10,805 nucleotides of DNA from Methylomonas sp. (GTDB taxonomy: Bacteria; Pseudomonadota; Gammaproteobacteria; Methylococcales; Methylomonadaceae): contig JALXCS010000183.1 in the NCBI GenBank assembly GCA_026990815.1, positions 1-10,805 of the forward strand, written 5' to 3'. This document shows, piece by piece, positions 1-6,877 of the stretch. The notes beneath the pieces were generated by a model that worked only from the letters and a program-made list of their open reading frames with translations, searched no databases and was not told where the DNA came from. A program made the position numbers and the translations under genes. Every line of letters starts with the position of its first letter. The first letter of the stretch is position 1.

Positions 1-106
1 TTTTTTGCCAAAAAAAAGATCTAATAATATCTCTGGCTTGGTTTCAATAGCTGCCGAAATTATCAATTAAAAAACATACCCGCACACGTCAAAAGGTTAA
101 TAATTC

Positions 107-134
107 TTGACTTTAACACAACATCAAGTACCAT
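107..134 (+). promoter_or_regulatory. possible sigma70-type promoter of the 42-aa membrane microprotein
   Basis: TTGACT at 107-112 is a near-consensus -35 element. It is followed after 16 bases by TACCAT (129-134), a weak -10. Transcription would start near 141 and leave a leader of about 65 bases before the ATG at 208. The -35 is good and the -10 is poor, so an activator or a different start point is possible. The rest of 1-207 shows no gene; what precedes the window is unknown. Confidence 0.35.
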
Positions 135-145
135 GTGACACTCAA

Positions 146-167
146 ATACTGACACACATTTCAGTAT
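146..167. repeat. inverted repeat in the microprotein leader (ATACTGA-N8-TCAGTAT)
   Basis: ATACTGA (146-152) and TCAGTAT (161-167) are a perfect 7-base inverted repeat with an 8-base spacer. The repeat lies just downstream of the predicted transcription start of the small gene at 208. It could be a repressor operator or a small hairpin in the 5' leader. I do not recognise it as the box of a known regulator. Confidence 0.4.
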
Positions 168-207
168 CTTTACAATAAATATTAACTTTATTAAAGGTAG
201 GAATATC

Positions 208-336
208 ATGGGAGCAATTTTAGATATCACAGAAATGCTTAAAGAACCTGCAGGTATGGTTGGCGCAGTCGTTGTTATTGCAGCTGGCTACTTCCTGGTA
301 AAATGGGTATTCTCTGAGCCAGACGACGAAGAGTAA
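208..336 (+). CDS. 42-aa single-span membrane microprotein, function unknown
   Basis: ATG at 208 and TAA at 334-336 give 42 residues. A purine-rich AGGTAGGA element lies about 4 bases upstream and serves as ribosome binding site. The chain has a short amphipathic N-terminus (MGAILDITEMLKEPAG), one hydrophobic segment at about residues 17-35 (VGAVVVIAAGYFLVKWVF), and an acidic C-terminal tail of SEPDDEE. This is the layout of a small inner-membrane protein with a charged tail, perhaps a subunit or regulator of a larger membrane complex. The gene stands alone: its own likely promoter and leader repeat lie upstream and a strong terminator starts 25 bases after the stop. I do not recognise the family. 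Clean start, ribosome binding site, membrane segment and terminator make it convincing as a real gene despite its size. Confidence 0.8.
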   Translation: MGAILDITEMLKEPAGMVGAVVVIAAGYFLVKWVFSEPDDEE

Positions 337-360
337 GCAAAAGCATATTCTTACAGTCCC

Positions 361-407
361 AAAGGCCGTCCTTTTAAAATTTCAGTTTTAAAAGGACGGC
401 CTTTTTT
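361..407 (+). terminator. strong Rho-independent terminator of the 42-aa microprotein gene
   Basis: A perfect 19-base inverted repeat (361-379 with 386-404) closes a 6-base loop, TTTCAG. The GC-rich core AAGGCCGTCC sits at the base of the stem, and six T residues (402-407) follow on the + strand. The A run at 361-363 mirrors the T tail, so it may also stop transcription coming from the right. Confidence 0.95.
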
Positions 408-487
408 ATTACCCTAAATTCCCTTCCTTCCCTCTTCCCCTCTCCATCAACCTTTACAGAAATTATTTAGTCGTACACCTTTTACCA

Positions 488-516
488 TTCATATATAATT
501 CCATTCATTTTATAAT
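488..516 (+). promoter_or_regulatory. probable promoter of the HTTM-DCC gene with a very short leader
   Basis: A perfect TATAAT lies at 511-516, with TTCATA (488-493, four of six consensus bases) 17 bases upstream. Transcription would begin near 523, leaving a leader of only about 15 bases before the ATG at 538. A second TATAAT at 494-499 lacks a good -35 partner. The stretch from 408 to 487 holds a homopyrimidine tract (419-445) and nothing else I can name. Confidence 0.45.
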
Positions 517-537
517 GTTATTTGTTAGCTAATTGTA

Positions 538-2481
538 ATGGTGCAATATCTCAATTCCCTAATCCAAAAAAACCTATCTAAACAAGCCCCAACCACTGGA
601 ATTGGTCTATTTAGAATATTCTATGGCCTGCTCACCTTTCTAGAAATATTATTCCTACTATATTTTAACCATCTAATATTCGATCCTGTTCCTTTTATTG
701 ACGTGGAATTCCCCATGATTCTTTTTTTTCTCTGTCTCTGGGGAATAACAGCAGTTTTTCTGGCGATTGGCTATCACACCCAATTTGCAGTGATTAGCAA
801 CTATATTTTTTGGCTAATTTTCGTAAACTTCACCCCCATGCAACGCGATTTTGACGGTGGATTTGACACTTTCATGATAGGCGTTGGATTTTTTCTACTA
901 TTCCTGCCTATTGACCGTTCATTTTCTATAGATAACTTAAGAAAAAAATTGTCACTTAACATTTATTCTCTTAAACCTGACTTACCAAAAACCACGACAA
1001 TCCTCGCCTATCAAATTCCAGTCATGATTTGCCTGGGCTTTTTATATTTTGACTCTGTTATTCATAAATTATTCGCAGAACACTGGCGTAATGGATTAGG
1101 TGCATGGCTCCCATCCTCAATGCCTTATTATATTTCCGCAGTTGATGTAACGTGGCTTTTGAATATTGAGTGGTTTCAAAAACTCATTGGCTATTTGATT
1201 CTGATTTTTCAACTTTCGTTTATTTTTCTTTTCACCAAACGTCATTTCAGACCCATATTGCTTTTAATTGTCATTGCACTCCACCTAGGAATTACTATCA
1301 CATTCAATATCTATCCATTTGGATTAGGAATGCTTTTTTTTTATTTCTTTATGGTGCCTTTCAGTTATTGGGAAACTCTCGAACAAAGTATCACTTTCTC
1401 GACTTCCCAGCTGACAGTTTTTTACGATGAGCAATGTCCTCTTTGTAATAGAACAGTCATCATTATTAATCATTTTGATATTCTAAATGCCATTGAGTTT
1501 AAGGGTTTACAAACCTACGCTGCAACAACTCCCGCTCTGAACGGAATAAATCAGGAGATTCTTCTCAACGACCTATACGCTTTGGATAAACAAAAAAAAC
1601 TTTTTTCTGGCCTGGATACTTACATTCAGATTCTGCTAAAAATGCGTTATCCTGCTTTGATTGGCTACATGCTTAAAACACCTGGAATTCATCACATCGC
1701 ATCCCATCTTTATCGAAAAATTGCCGATAACCGGGTACGTCAAACTTGCAATGAATTATGTATAACTGACAATAAAACTTCAACAAATATTTCGACATGG
1801 CATGATTATCTATTTGATACTTATGCAAAATCATTCCCGAAAAAGTTTTCCAGACAGTTCAGCAAAATTCTTATTGTTATCTTCCTCCTTCAACTTAACT
1901 GTACCATCCATTACGGAGTTCTCTATAGACTTGGAATCGACCCAAGAAATTCCTCAGTCTTGAACCCTTTTAACGGGGCAAGCAATGCACTGCTCATGCT
2001 GTCTCATACATTTCTTGGTATTACACCTCACGCACTTTATTTGCACGACCACTTTGAAGGCTATGACGACATCCTAGCAATTTCCTATCTGTATGAAAAA
2101 GGCAATGAAAAATGGCTTCCTTTCATAAATGAGCAGGGTCGAATGCTGGCGCCTAACTGGGGACGAGTTCACTCCATGTGGGCCAATATTGCTGTTACTC
2201 CAACAATAACCACACACCGCCTTGAAAAATTCATTATGAAGGTCACGGCTTTCTGGGGAAGCAGACTGAATTTAAATTTAGATAAAACCCGGTTTATTAT
2301 TAAACGAAAAAAAATCATTATGCCAAGTCAATGGCAAAAAGATTTAAGAAAAAAAAATCTACAAGGGCATTGGCAAAATGTAGGTATTGCAACCTGGAAA
2401 AATCATCAGATAATTTTCAAGTGGCAACTTGACCCTTCCCTTTTTTCTCTATCCAGTAACTCATATCGACAGCACAAATAA
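538..2481 (+). CDS. HTTM membrane domain fused to DCC/DUF393 thiol-oxidoreductase-like domain
   Basis: The 647-aa product begins with an HTTM (horizontally transferred transmembrane) domain, the membrane domain shared with vitamin K-dependent gamma-glutamyl carboxylase. Hydrophobic spans lie at about residues 22-43, 58-78, 82-98, 112-124, 155-178, 215-233, 238-257 and 262-277. The segment HKLFAEHWRNG (K177, W183, G186) resembles the family's K-L-x-W-x-G signature, which includes the catalytic-base lysine in the animal carboxylase. A DCC/DUF393 domain follows at about 292-400, with YDEQCPLC placing the cysteine pair at C300 and C303. One further span (443-460) precedes a soluble C-terminal region of about 185 residues that I cannot assign. 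A TAG in the same frame at 526-528 fixes ATG 538 as the only likely start, though no Shine-Dalgarno is evident. The gene is AT-rich with many A and T runs, which could suggest transfer. Activity is unproven: carboxylation, redox or another membrane reaction are all possible. Confidence 0.85.
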   Translation: MVQYLNSLIQKNLSKQAPTTGIGLFRIFYGLLTFLEILFLLYFNHLIFDPVPFIDVEFPMILFFLCLWGITAVFLAIGYHTQFAVISNYIFWLIFVNFTPMQRDFDGGFDTFMIGVGFFLLFLPIDRSFSIDNLRKKLSLNIYSLKPDLPKTTTILAYQIPVMICLGFLYFDSVIHKLFAEHWRNGLGAWLPSSMPYYISAVDVTWLLNIEWFQKLIGYLILIFQLSFIFLFTKRHFRPILLLIVIALHLGITITFNIYPFGLGMLFFYFFMVPFSYWETLEQSITFSTSQLTVFYDEQCPLCNRTVIIINHFDILNAIEFKGLQTYAATTPALNGINQEILLNDLYALDKQKKLFSGLDTYIQILLKMRYPALIGYMLKTPGIHHIASHLYRKIADNRVRQTCNELCITDNKTSTNISTWHDYLFDTYAKSFPKKFSRQFSKILIVIFLLQLNCTIHYGVLYRLGIDPRNSSVLNPFNGASNALLMLSHTFLGITPHALYLHDHFEGYDDILAISYLYEKGNEKWLPFINEQGRMLAPNWGRVHSMWANIAVTPTITTHRLEKFIMKVTAFWGSRLNLNLDKTRFIIKRKKIIMPSQWQKDLRKKNLQGHWQNVGIATWKNHQIIFKWQLDPSLFSLSSNSYRQHK

Positions 2482-2623
2482 AAAAATAAAATGATATTAA
2501 AAATCAAAAACATAAGCAATAAAACTCATTGCTCTGATAATATTCAAATTCAACCATGCGCATTTCACTTGGTTTTTTAAGGGATATTGTCTTAACGATT
2601 TTCACCAGAGCTGAAAATTCTTA
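2482..2623. other. AT-rich intergenic stretch without a supported gene
   Basis: Between the HTTM-DCC stop and the lipoprotein promoter the sequence is AT-rich. A small inverted repeat AGCAAT (2515-2520) / ATTGCT (2528-2533) has no T tail, so it is not a convincing terminator. A 29-codon open stretch starting at 2491 lacks a ribosome binding site. I see no clear terminator for the upstream gene. Confidence 0.4.
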
Positions 2624-2652
2624 TTGCATCATAAATAGAGTCATGATATAAA
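2624..2652 (+). promoter_or_regulatory. probable extended -10 promoter of the small lipoprotein gene
   Basis: TATAAA (2647-2652) is preceded by TG one base before it (2644-2645), an extended -10 element. TTGCAT (2624-2629) lies 17 bases upstream as a partial -35. Transcription would start near 2659, about 50 bases before the lipoprotein ATG at 2709. Confidence 0.5.
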
Positions 2653-2697
2653 TTGTCTACCCTTGCTTTGAGGGTTTGTAAAAAAATAAAATTCTTT

Positions 2698-2704
2698 AGG
2701 AGGA
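2698..2704 (+). promoter_or_regulatory. strong ribosome binding site of the lipoprotein
   Basis: AGGAGGA lies 4 bases upstream of the ATG at 2709. It is the best Shine-Dalgarno in the left half of the window and suggests efficient translation of this very short gene. Confidence 0.85.
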
Positions 2705-2708
2705 TATA

Positions 2709-2828
2709 ATGAAAAAAATCGTAACTTTATTAGCTGCGACTCTTATGGTAGTAGGTTTGACTGGCTGCATGGATGATCCTGATGGATCACAACAAAGAGT
2801 TTCAAGCTCTATATCTCAAATCAAATAA
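2709..2828 (+). CDS. 39-aa small lipoprotein, function unknown
   Basis: The product is 39 residues. It has a classic lipoprotein signal peptide: MKK, a hydrophobic stretch (IVTLLAATLMVVG) and the lipobox LTGC with the modified cysteine at residue 20. After cleavage by signal peptidase II only about 20 residues would remain, acidic at first (CMDDPDGS) and then polar and Ser/Gln-rich. No Asp follows directly after the Cys; Met is at +2 and Asp at +3, so sorting is uncertain, with the outer membrane plausible. The size recalls entericidin-like small lipoproteins, but I do not see their core motif and would not assign that family. A strong ribosome binding site, an extended -10 promoter and a hairpin right after the stop make it a self-contained gene, probably well expressed. 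Role unknown. Confidence 0.8.
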   Translation: MKKIVTLLAATLMVVGLTGCMDDPDGSQQRVSSSISQIK

Positions 2829-2842
2829 GATATAAGCTTTAG

Positions 2843-2873
2843 ATAACCCAGCTAATTCGTTAGCTGGGTTATT
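2843..2873. terminator. UUCG-capped hairpin between converging genes, likely terminator
   Basis: A perfect 13-base stem (2843-2855 with 2860-2872) with GC-rich centre CCCAGC is closed by the loop TTCG, the extra-stable tetraloop. It lies 14 bases after the lipoprotein stop and about 50 bases beyond the end of the converging phosphatase gene. The tail on the + strand (TTATTGTT) is only moderately T-rich and the - strand tail is poor. It is probably a terminator for the lipoprotein, and may also act as an mRNA 3'-end stabiliser or serve both genes. Confidence 0.75.
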
Positions 2874-2925
2874 GTTAGCATGGCAGTTTGATTCAAACCG
2901 CAATTACATTCTATCGAACAAGTAC

Positions 2926-3429
2926 TCATCGCTCTGCCCTATTTACATCGATAAATTTTGCACAATTTCTTGCAACCTCAGCCCATTCACAGGTAACAAT
3001 AAGCCTAGCTAAAGCAGCGGTTGGTAAAAGCTTACCATTTCCAGAAATTGTAATTTTCTTTGCTGACAAAAAAATCAGCAATTCTTCCAACCCTGGATTA
3101 TGTCCAACCATCAATACCCGAGAAACATTTTCCGGCAGTTTAATTAAGACATTTAACAAATCTTCTATATCCGCCTCATAAAGCCGCTTTTCATGCCGAA
3201 TGACTTGCCCATCCACACCCATTACTTCAGATACAATTTCCGCTGTAGAAATTGCTCTTTCCGCAGGAGAACTGATGATTAGATCCGGGATTAAATGCTC
3301 CTTGTAAAGCCACTTCCCCACCTGCCTGGCGGCACGTACACCCCTTTTTTTTAAAGGCCGATTAAAATCATCACCTTCTATTTCCCGATTTGACTTCCCA
3401 TGTCGTAATAACATTAATTCCCGGTTCAT
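2926..3429 (-). CDS. sixA: SixA-like phosphohistidine phosphatase (histidine phosphatase superfamily)
   Basis: The 167-aa product has the histidine phosphatase core. LLRHGKS carries the nucleophile H10 with R9. SSPAERA (S54, R58) is the second phosphate-binding segment. LYEA (E85) fits the acid/base region, and VGHNPGLEELL carries the second catalytic histidine, H110. Length and the compact form without a large insertion match SixA, about 160 aa, which removes phosphate from the HPt domain of the ArcB sensor in E. coli. The true substrate here is unknown; a phospho-His on a PTS-type or HPt protein is possible. No signal peptide is seen, so it should be cytoplasmic. It lies 105 bases downstream of the c-di-GMP enzyme gene on the same strand. 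No strong Shine-Dalgarno precedes the ATG; GAGG lies rather far upstream and GAAAG closer. Confidence 0.88.
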   Translation of the reverse strand: MNRELMLLRHGKSNREIEGDDFNRPLKKRGVRAARQVGKWLYKEHLIPDLIISSPAERAISTAEIVSEVMGVDGQVIRHEKRLYEADIEDLLNVLIKLPENVSRVLMVGHNPGLEELLIFLSAKKITISGNGKLLPTAALARLIVTCEWAEVARNCAKFIDVNRAER

Positions 3430-3444
3430 TGTCTTTCAGACCTC

Positions 3445-3473
3445 AGCATATAATTGTGTTGCTTTAAAGTCAG
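3445..3473 (-). promoter_or_regulatory. possible promoter of the sixA-like gene
   Basis: On the - strand CTGACT (3473-3468) and TATGCT (3450-3445) are separated by 17 bases, each matching four of six consensus positions. Transcription would start only about 10 bases before the ATG at 3429. The rest of the 105-base gap holds no clear terminator hairpin for the upstream gene, so read-through from it is equally possible. Confidence 0.25.
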
Positions 3474-3534
3474 CTTTGAACTGATGAAGAAAAAAACCCC
3501 CACAGTACTTCTAAAATATCCATAATGTACAAGG

Positions 3535-6500
3535 TTATTTTGTATTACCCATTTCAATCAAAGCCAAATATTTATGCTCAAAATCCTCTTTATCTAGAGC
3601 TTTGCTAAAATAATAGCCTTGGTAATTCCAGCATTTTCTGGATTTAAGAAAAGTTAATTGCTCCAGCGTCTCCACTCCTTCCGCAATTATTTCAAAACCC
3701 AGGCGCTCTGCCATAACAATGATAGTTTCTATAATAACTTGCGCGTTTTCATCTTCACTACAAATATCATCGACAAAAGATTTATCAATTTTTAATTGAT
3801 CCACCGGAAAACGCTTTAAATAAGCCAGAGAAGAAAAACCAGTACCAAAGTCATCAATTGAAAAATGCACACCAAGCCTTTTGAGAGCGACCATCTTTTT
3901 TATCACTTCATCGCCCTGACTGACCATAATCCCCTCGGTAATCTCCAGCGTCAATTTCTTTGGATCAATACGCGTGACAGCAACCACATGTTTTACCGTT
4001 TCAACAAAATCCGCCTGCCTGAATTGGGCCGGGCTAACATTAACTGAAATATGCCTGAATCCCTGTAGATGTTGCCATGCTTTTATCTGCATACATGCCG
4101 TATGCATCACCCATTCTCCAATCGGCAGGATTAATCCCGTCTCTTCAGCAATGGGAATAAAATCTGCTGGCGAAATCATGCCATGCTTTTTGTGCTGCCA
4201 CCTCAACAATGCCTCGGCCCCAATTAATTCATTTAAGTGATTAAACTGAGGCTGATAATATAGATGCAGCTCCTTTCGCTCAAGCGCATACCGCAATTCT
4301 TTTTCCAGATTTAGCCGCTTGTCTGCTACATCCTGCATTTCAGGAAGGAAAAACTGGATCTTATCCCGTCCACTTTCTTTTGCCTTATACATAGCAGTAT
4401 CAGCCTGCATTAACAATGTATCAGGATCACTTTCCTCGCCCGTTATAATCACAATTCCGGCACTAAGAGACGTAAACAAAACATGCTCCATAACATGAAA
4501 TTCTTCAGCAATCGCTGCCTGTAATTTTTCTGCAACAGTACGCGCCTCCAATATTGCGGCGTCATGTTCGGGCACTATATCGGTAATTACCACGACAAAT
4601 TCATCACCACCTAATCGGGCAACCGTATCCTCCGCCCTGACAATTCGGCTGAATCGTTTAGCGATTTCAATTAATAATGCATCGCCTACTGGATGACCGA
4701 GGGAATCATTGATATTTTTGAATCGATCAAAATCAATGTACATCAATGCGCTATACCGATTATTTCGTTTATCGCTTGCAATTATTTGTTTTAGCCTATC
4801 GATCAATAATAATCTATTGGGTAATTTGGTCAAACTGTCGTGGTATGCCAAATACTGGGCCTGGGCTTCAGCTTGCTTTCGGGAAATACATAAACTTAAT
4901 GTATCAGCCGCACGTTTCAGAAAATTAGCCTCATAATCTTTTTGCTGATGTCCTGGCTCAACAAACAATACAATAACACCAAGAACTTTCTCACCATCCA
5001 GAATAGGCACATTAAAATGGCCTTGCGGTGCCATGTTTTTACACTTTTCTGAAATTTTATTGTCTTTATAATTCACAAACTGAAGCTGCTGTTCAGCCGC
5101 TGCCTTGCCACAAAGACATTTTCCAAAAGCCACTTGAGAACAACTTTCAACCAATTCCATTGGCAAATTGTGATTGGCAATTAATTTCAAAATCCAACCT
5201 TCGCCATTATTTTCATTTAGGAAAATACCACAATATGGCAAAATATTAAGCCAGGAAACGGATACAAGCTCCTCAGTGGCATGCTGTAAAAATAACTCTA
5301 ATGGCTCAAAAGATAATTGCAGCAGCTTACTTAGCACTTTCTCTTCGCCAATCGTTCTACGAATATGCTCCTCTTGCAACTTGATTTCAGTGATATCCCT
5401 GAAGTGAGAAACGTAATGTGAAACTTTTCCTTGCTTATCCTTAACAACAGAAATACTCAACCATTCAGGAAAAACATCACCATTTTTCTTTTTATTATAA
5501 ATTTCACCCTGCCAATACCCATATAGATTTAGATCCCGCCACATCTGCTTATAAAATCCCTGATCATGCACACCAGACTTGAATAAACTCGGCTTCTGTC
5601 CATAAACTTCATCCATACTGAACCCCGTCAAATCCCGGAAGCGCTCATTGACTCTTATAATATTAGTTTCATGATCGGTAATCATAATGGCTTCATGCGC
5701 TTCAAACGCAACAGCGGAAATTCGCAGTTCAACTTCTGCAGCTTTCATTTCCGTAACGTCACGAATTGAGATAACAGATCCAAAAGTTTCGTCCTGCTCA
5801 TCAATGATTCTTTCTGCATTAACGATAGCTGAAATCGGCATACCCAGCTTGGGTTTAATTAATATCTCGATATTCTTTACATCTTCTCCATGCAGAGATT
5901 TTATTAGTGGATTATCTTTTGGTTCTGAAATCTCTTCATTTTCAGCGTTATAAAAACGGCAATACTCCCTCCAAGAATTGATTTCCGGAAAATCTGTGGT
6001 AAATCCAAACATTTTCCGCGCGGACCGATTCAATAACTTTATATTTCCATTTTTATCACAAGCTGCAACTGCATCGGTAATATTATCCAAGACAGATTCC
6101 AGAAATGCACTTTGCTGTTTCTGAATATGCTCAACTTTATTTCGCTGGGCATTTTCTTTTGTTAATCTTGTATTTGCCGAGCGTAAAGACTGCTCCGAGC
6201 TACGGAGTCGAAGCATATAACTCATGATTATCAGCAATAAAATTAATGAAATTACGAAAATACCGAGCTTGTAGTATTTCTCCAACTCCTGTTTATTTTT
6301 GAAATCCGTTAAGTACACATCTCTAATGTTACTAATATATTTAGCAATTAGCTGGGTACTATTGAAAATTGAATTTAGCGCAACATCATAGGTAGATTTT
6401 TTACCTTGAAGATAAATTTCCGCATCCATTTGCGGAAAAATTTGTGATAAGAATTCCTGTACAGCTTCATCCAGCTTATTTGTTTCAGCAACAATCTCGT

Positions 6501-6810
6501 CAATATTGGCATCAATTTCAGGAAAACCATGCAAATAAAGTCGGTATTTTTCTTGTTTTAATTTGTCAATTGACTTTCGTACCCCATCACTAAAAGGCAA
6601 AGTATCAACTTTTTTATCAATCAAGCCGTTCTGTAGAACCAATACCTGCTGCTGCAGCTTCGCTACCAAAGTTTCACTATTTCTAAGATGCTCAAGAACC
6701 TCTAGATGATTGATATTATCTGCATTCCTTGAACTGATAAAAAGCACGGTTAAAACTACAGCAATCATCAAAACAAATATGAATACTTTTATTTTGTCTT
6801 TAATAGTCAT
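3535..6810 (-). CDS. membrane PAS-PAS-GAF-GGDEF-EAL c-di-GMP cyclase/phosphodiesterase
   Basis: Numbering starts at ATG 6810 (1091 aa). An in-frame TTG at 6840 would add 10 residues; neither start has a good Shine-Dalgarno, and the ATG gives the more usual N-terminus. Layout: membrane span about 9-26; periplasmic, mostly helical sensor region 27-180; span 183-200; short coiled coil; PAS about 236-355; PAS about 362-477 ending in RDITE; GAF about 490-642; GGDEF about 655-820; EAL about 835-1085. The cyclase motif GGDEF is intact (734-738), with the inhibitory site RAED (725-728) five residues before it and DFDRFKNIND for metal and substrate. The EAL domain keeps E866, N924, E956, D986, D987, K1007, E1044 and Q1064. 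Both activities are therefore expected: making c-di-GMP from GTP and cutting it to pGpG. It acts at the inner membrane, probably on motility or biofilm control. The ligand is unknown. Confidence 0.92.
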   Translation of the reverse strand: MTIKDKIKVFIFVLMIAVVLTVLFISSRNADNINHLEVLEHLRNSETLVAKLQQQVLVLQNGLIDKKVDTLPFSDGVRKSIDKLKQEKYRLYLHGFPEIDANIDEIVAETNKLDEAVQEFLSQIFPQMDAEIYLQGKKSTYDVALNSIFNSTQLIAKYISNIRDVYLTDFKNKQELEKYYKLGIFVISLILLLIIMSYMLRLRSSEQSLRSANTRLTKENAQRNKVEHIQKQQSAFLESVLDNITDAVAACDKNGNIKLLNRSARKMFGFTTDFPEINSWREYCRFYNAENEEISEPKDNPLIKSLHGEDVKNIEILIKPKLGMPISAIVNAERIIDEQDETFGSVISIRDVTEMKAAEVELRISAVAFEAHEAIMITDHETNIIRVNERFRDLTGFSMDEVYGQKPSLFKSGVHDQGFYKQMWRDLNLYGYWQGEIYNKKKNGDVFPEWLSISVVKDKQGKVSHYVSHFRDITEIKLQEEHIRRTIGEEKVLSKLLQLSFEPLELFLQHATEELVSVSWLNILPYCGIFLNENNGEGWILKLIANHNLPMELVESCSQVAFGKCLCGKAAAEQQLQFVNYKDNKISEKCKNMAPQGHFNVPILDGEKVLGVIVLFVEPGHQQKDYEANFLKRAADTLSLCISRKQAEAQAQYLAYHDSLTKLPNRLLLIDRLKQIIASDKRNNRYSALMYIDFDRFKNINDSLGHPVGDALLIEIAKRFSRIVRAEDTVARLGGDEFVVVITDIVPEHDAAILEARTVAEKLQAAIAEEFHVMEHVLFTSLSAGIVIITGEESDPDTLLMQADTAMYKAKESGRDKIQFFLPEMQDVADKRLNLEKELRYALERKELHLYYQPQFNHLNELIGAEALLRWQHKKHGMISPADFIPIAEETGLILPIGEWVMHTACMQIKAWQHLQGFRHISVNVSPAQFRQADFVETVKHVVAVTRIDPKKLTLEITEGIMVSQGDEVIKKMVALKRLGVHFSIDDFGTGFSSLAYLKRFPVDQLKIDKSFVDDICSEDENAQVIIETIIVMAERLGFEIIAEGVETLEQLTFLKSRKCWNYQGYYFSKALDKEDFEHKYLALIEMGNTK

Positions 6811-6877
6811 AAAGTTCAGCTTTGATAAATTTTCATTCAAGTGCTTTTTGGAAGTGAAAAAACAGTATATATAGATG

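Noticed and set aside
7..37. possible hairpin GCCA...TGGC with inner AGAT/ATCT at the left edge
   Set aside because: The arms are short, interrupted and unequally spaced, so it would be unstable; it could be the tail of something outside the window but nothing shows this.
2491..2580. 29-codon open stretch on the + strand after the HTTM-DCC gene
   Set aside because: It has no ribosome binding site, no recognisable signal or domain, and AT-rich composition where short open stretches arise by chance.
2881..2900. tRNA-like 3' string on the - strand (GGTTTGAATC near a CCA)
   Set aside because: There is no acceptor or anticodon arm around it, and only a 5-base palindrome GTTTG-ATT-CAAAC is present. 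It is just the short space after the phosphatase gene.
2888..3181. 97-codon open frame on the + strand opposite the sixA-like gene
   Set aside because: It is antisense to the conserved phosphatase sequence with both catalytic histidines; no ribosome binding site supports it.
3486..3505. G5-T7 run on the - strand (about 3502-3488) as a terminator for the c-di-GMP enzyme gene
   Set aside because: No matching C-rich arm precedes it, so no stem can form.
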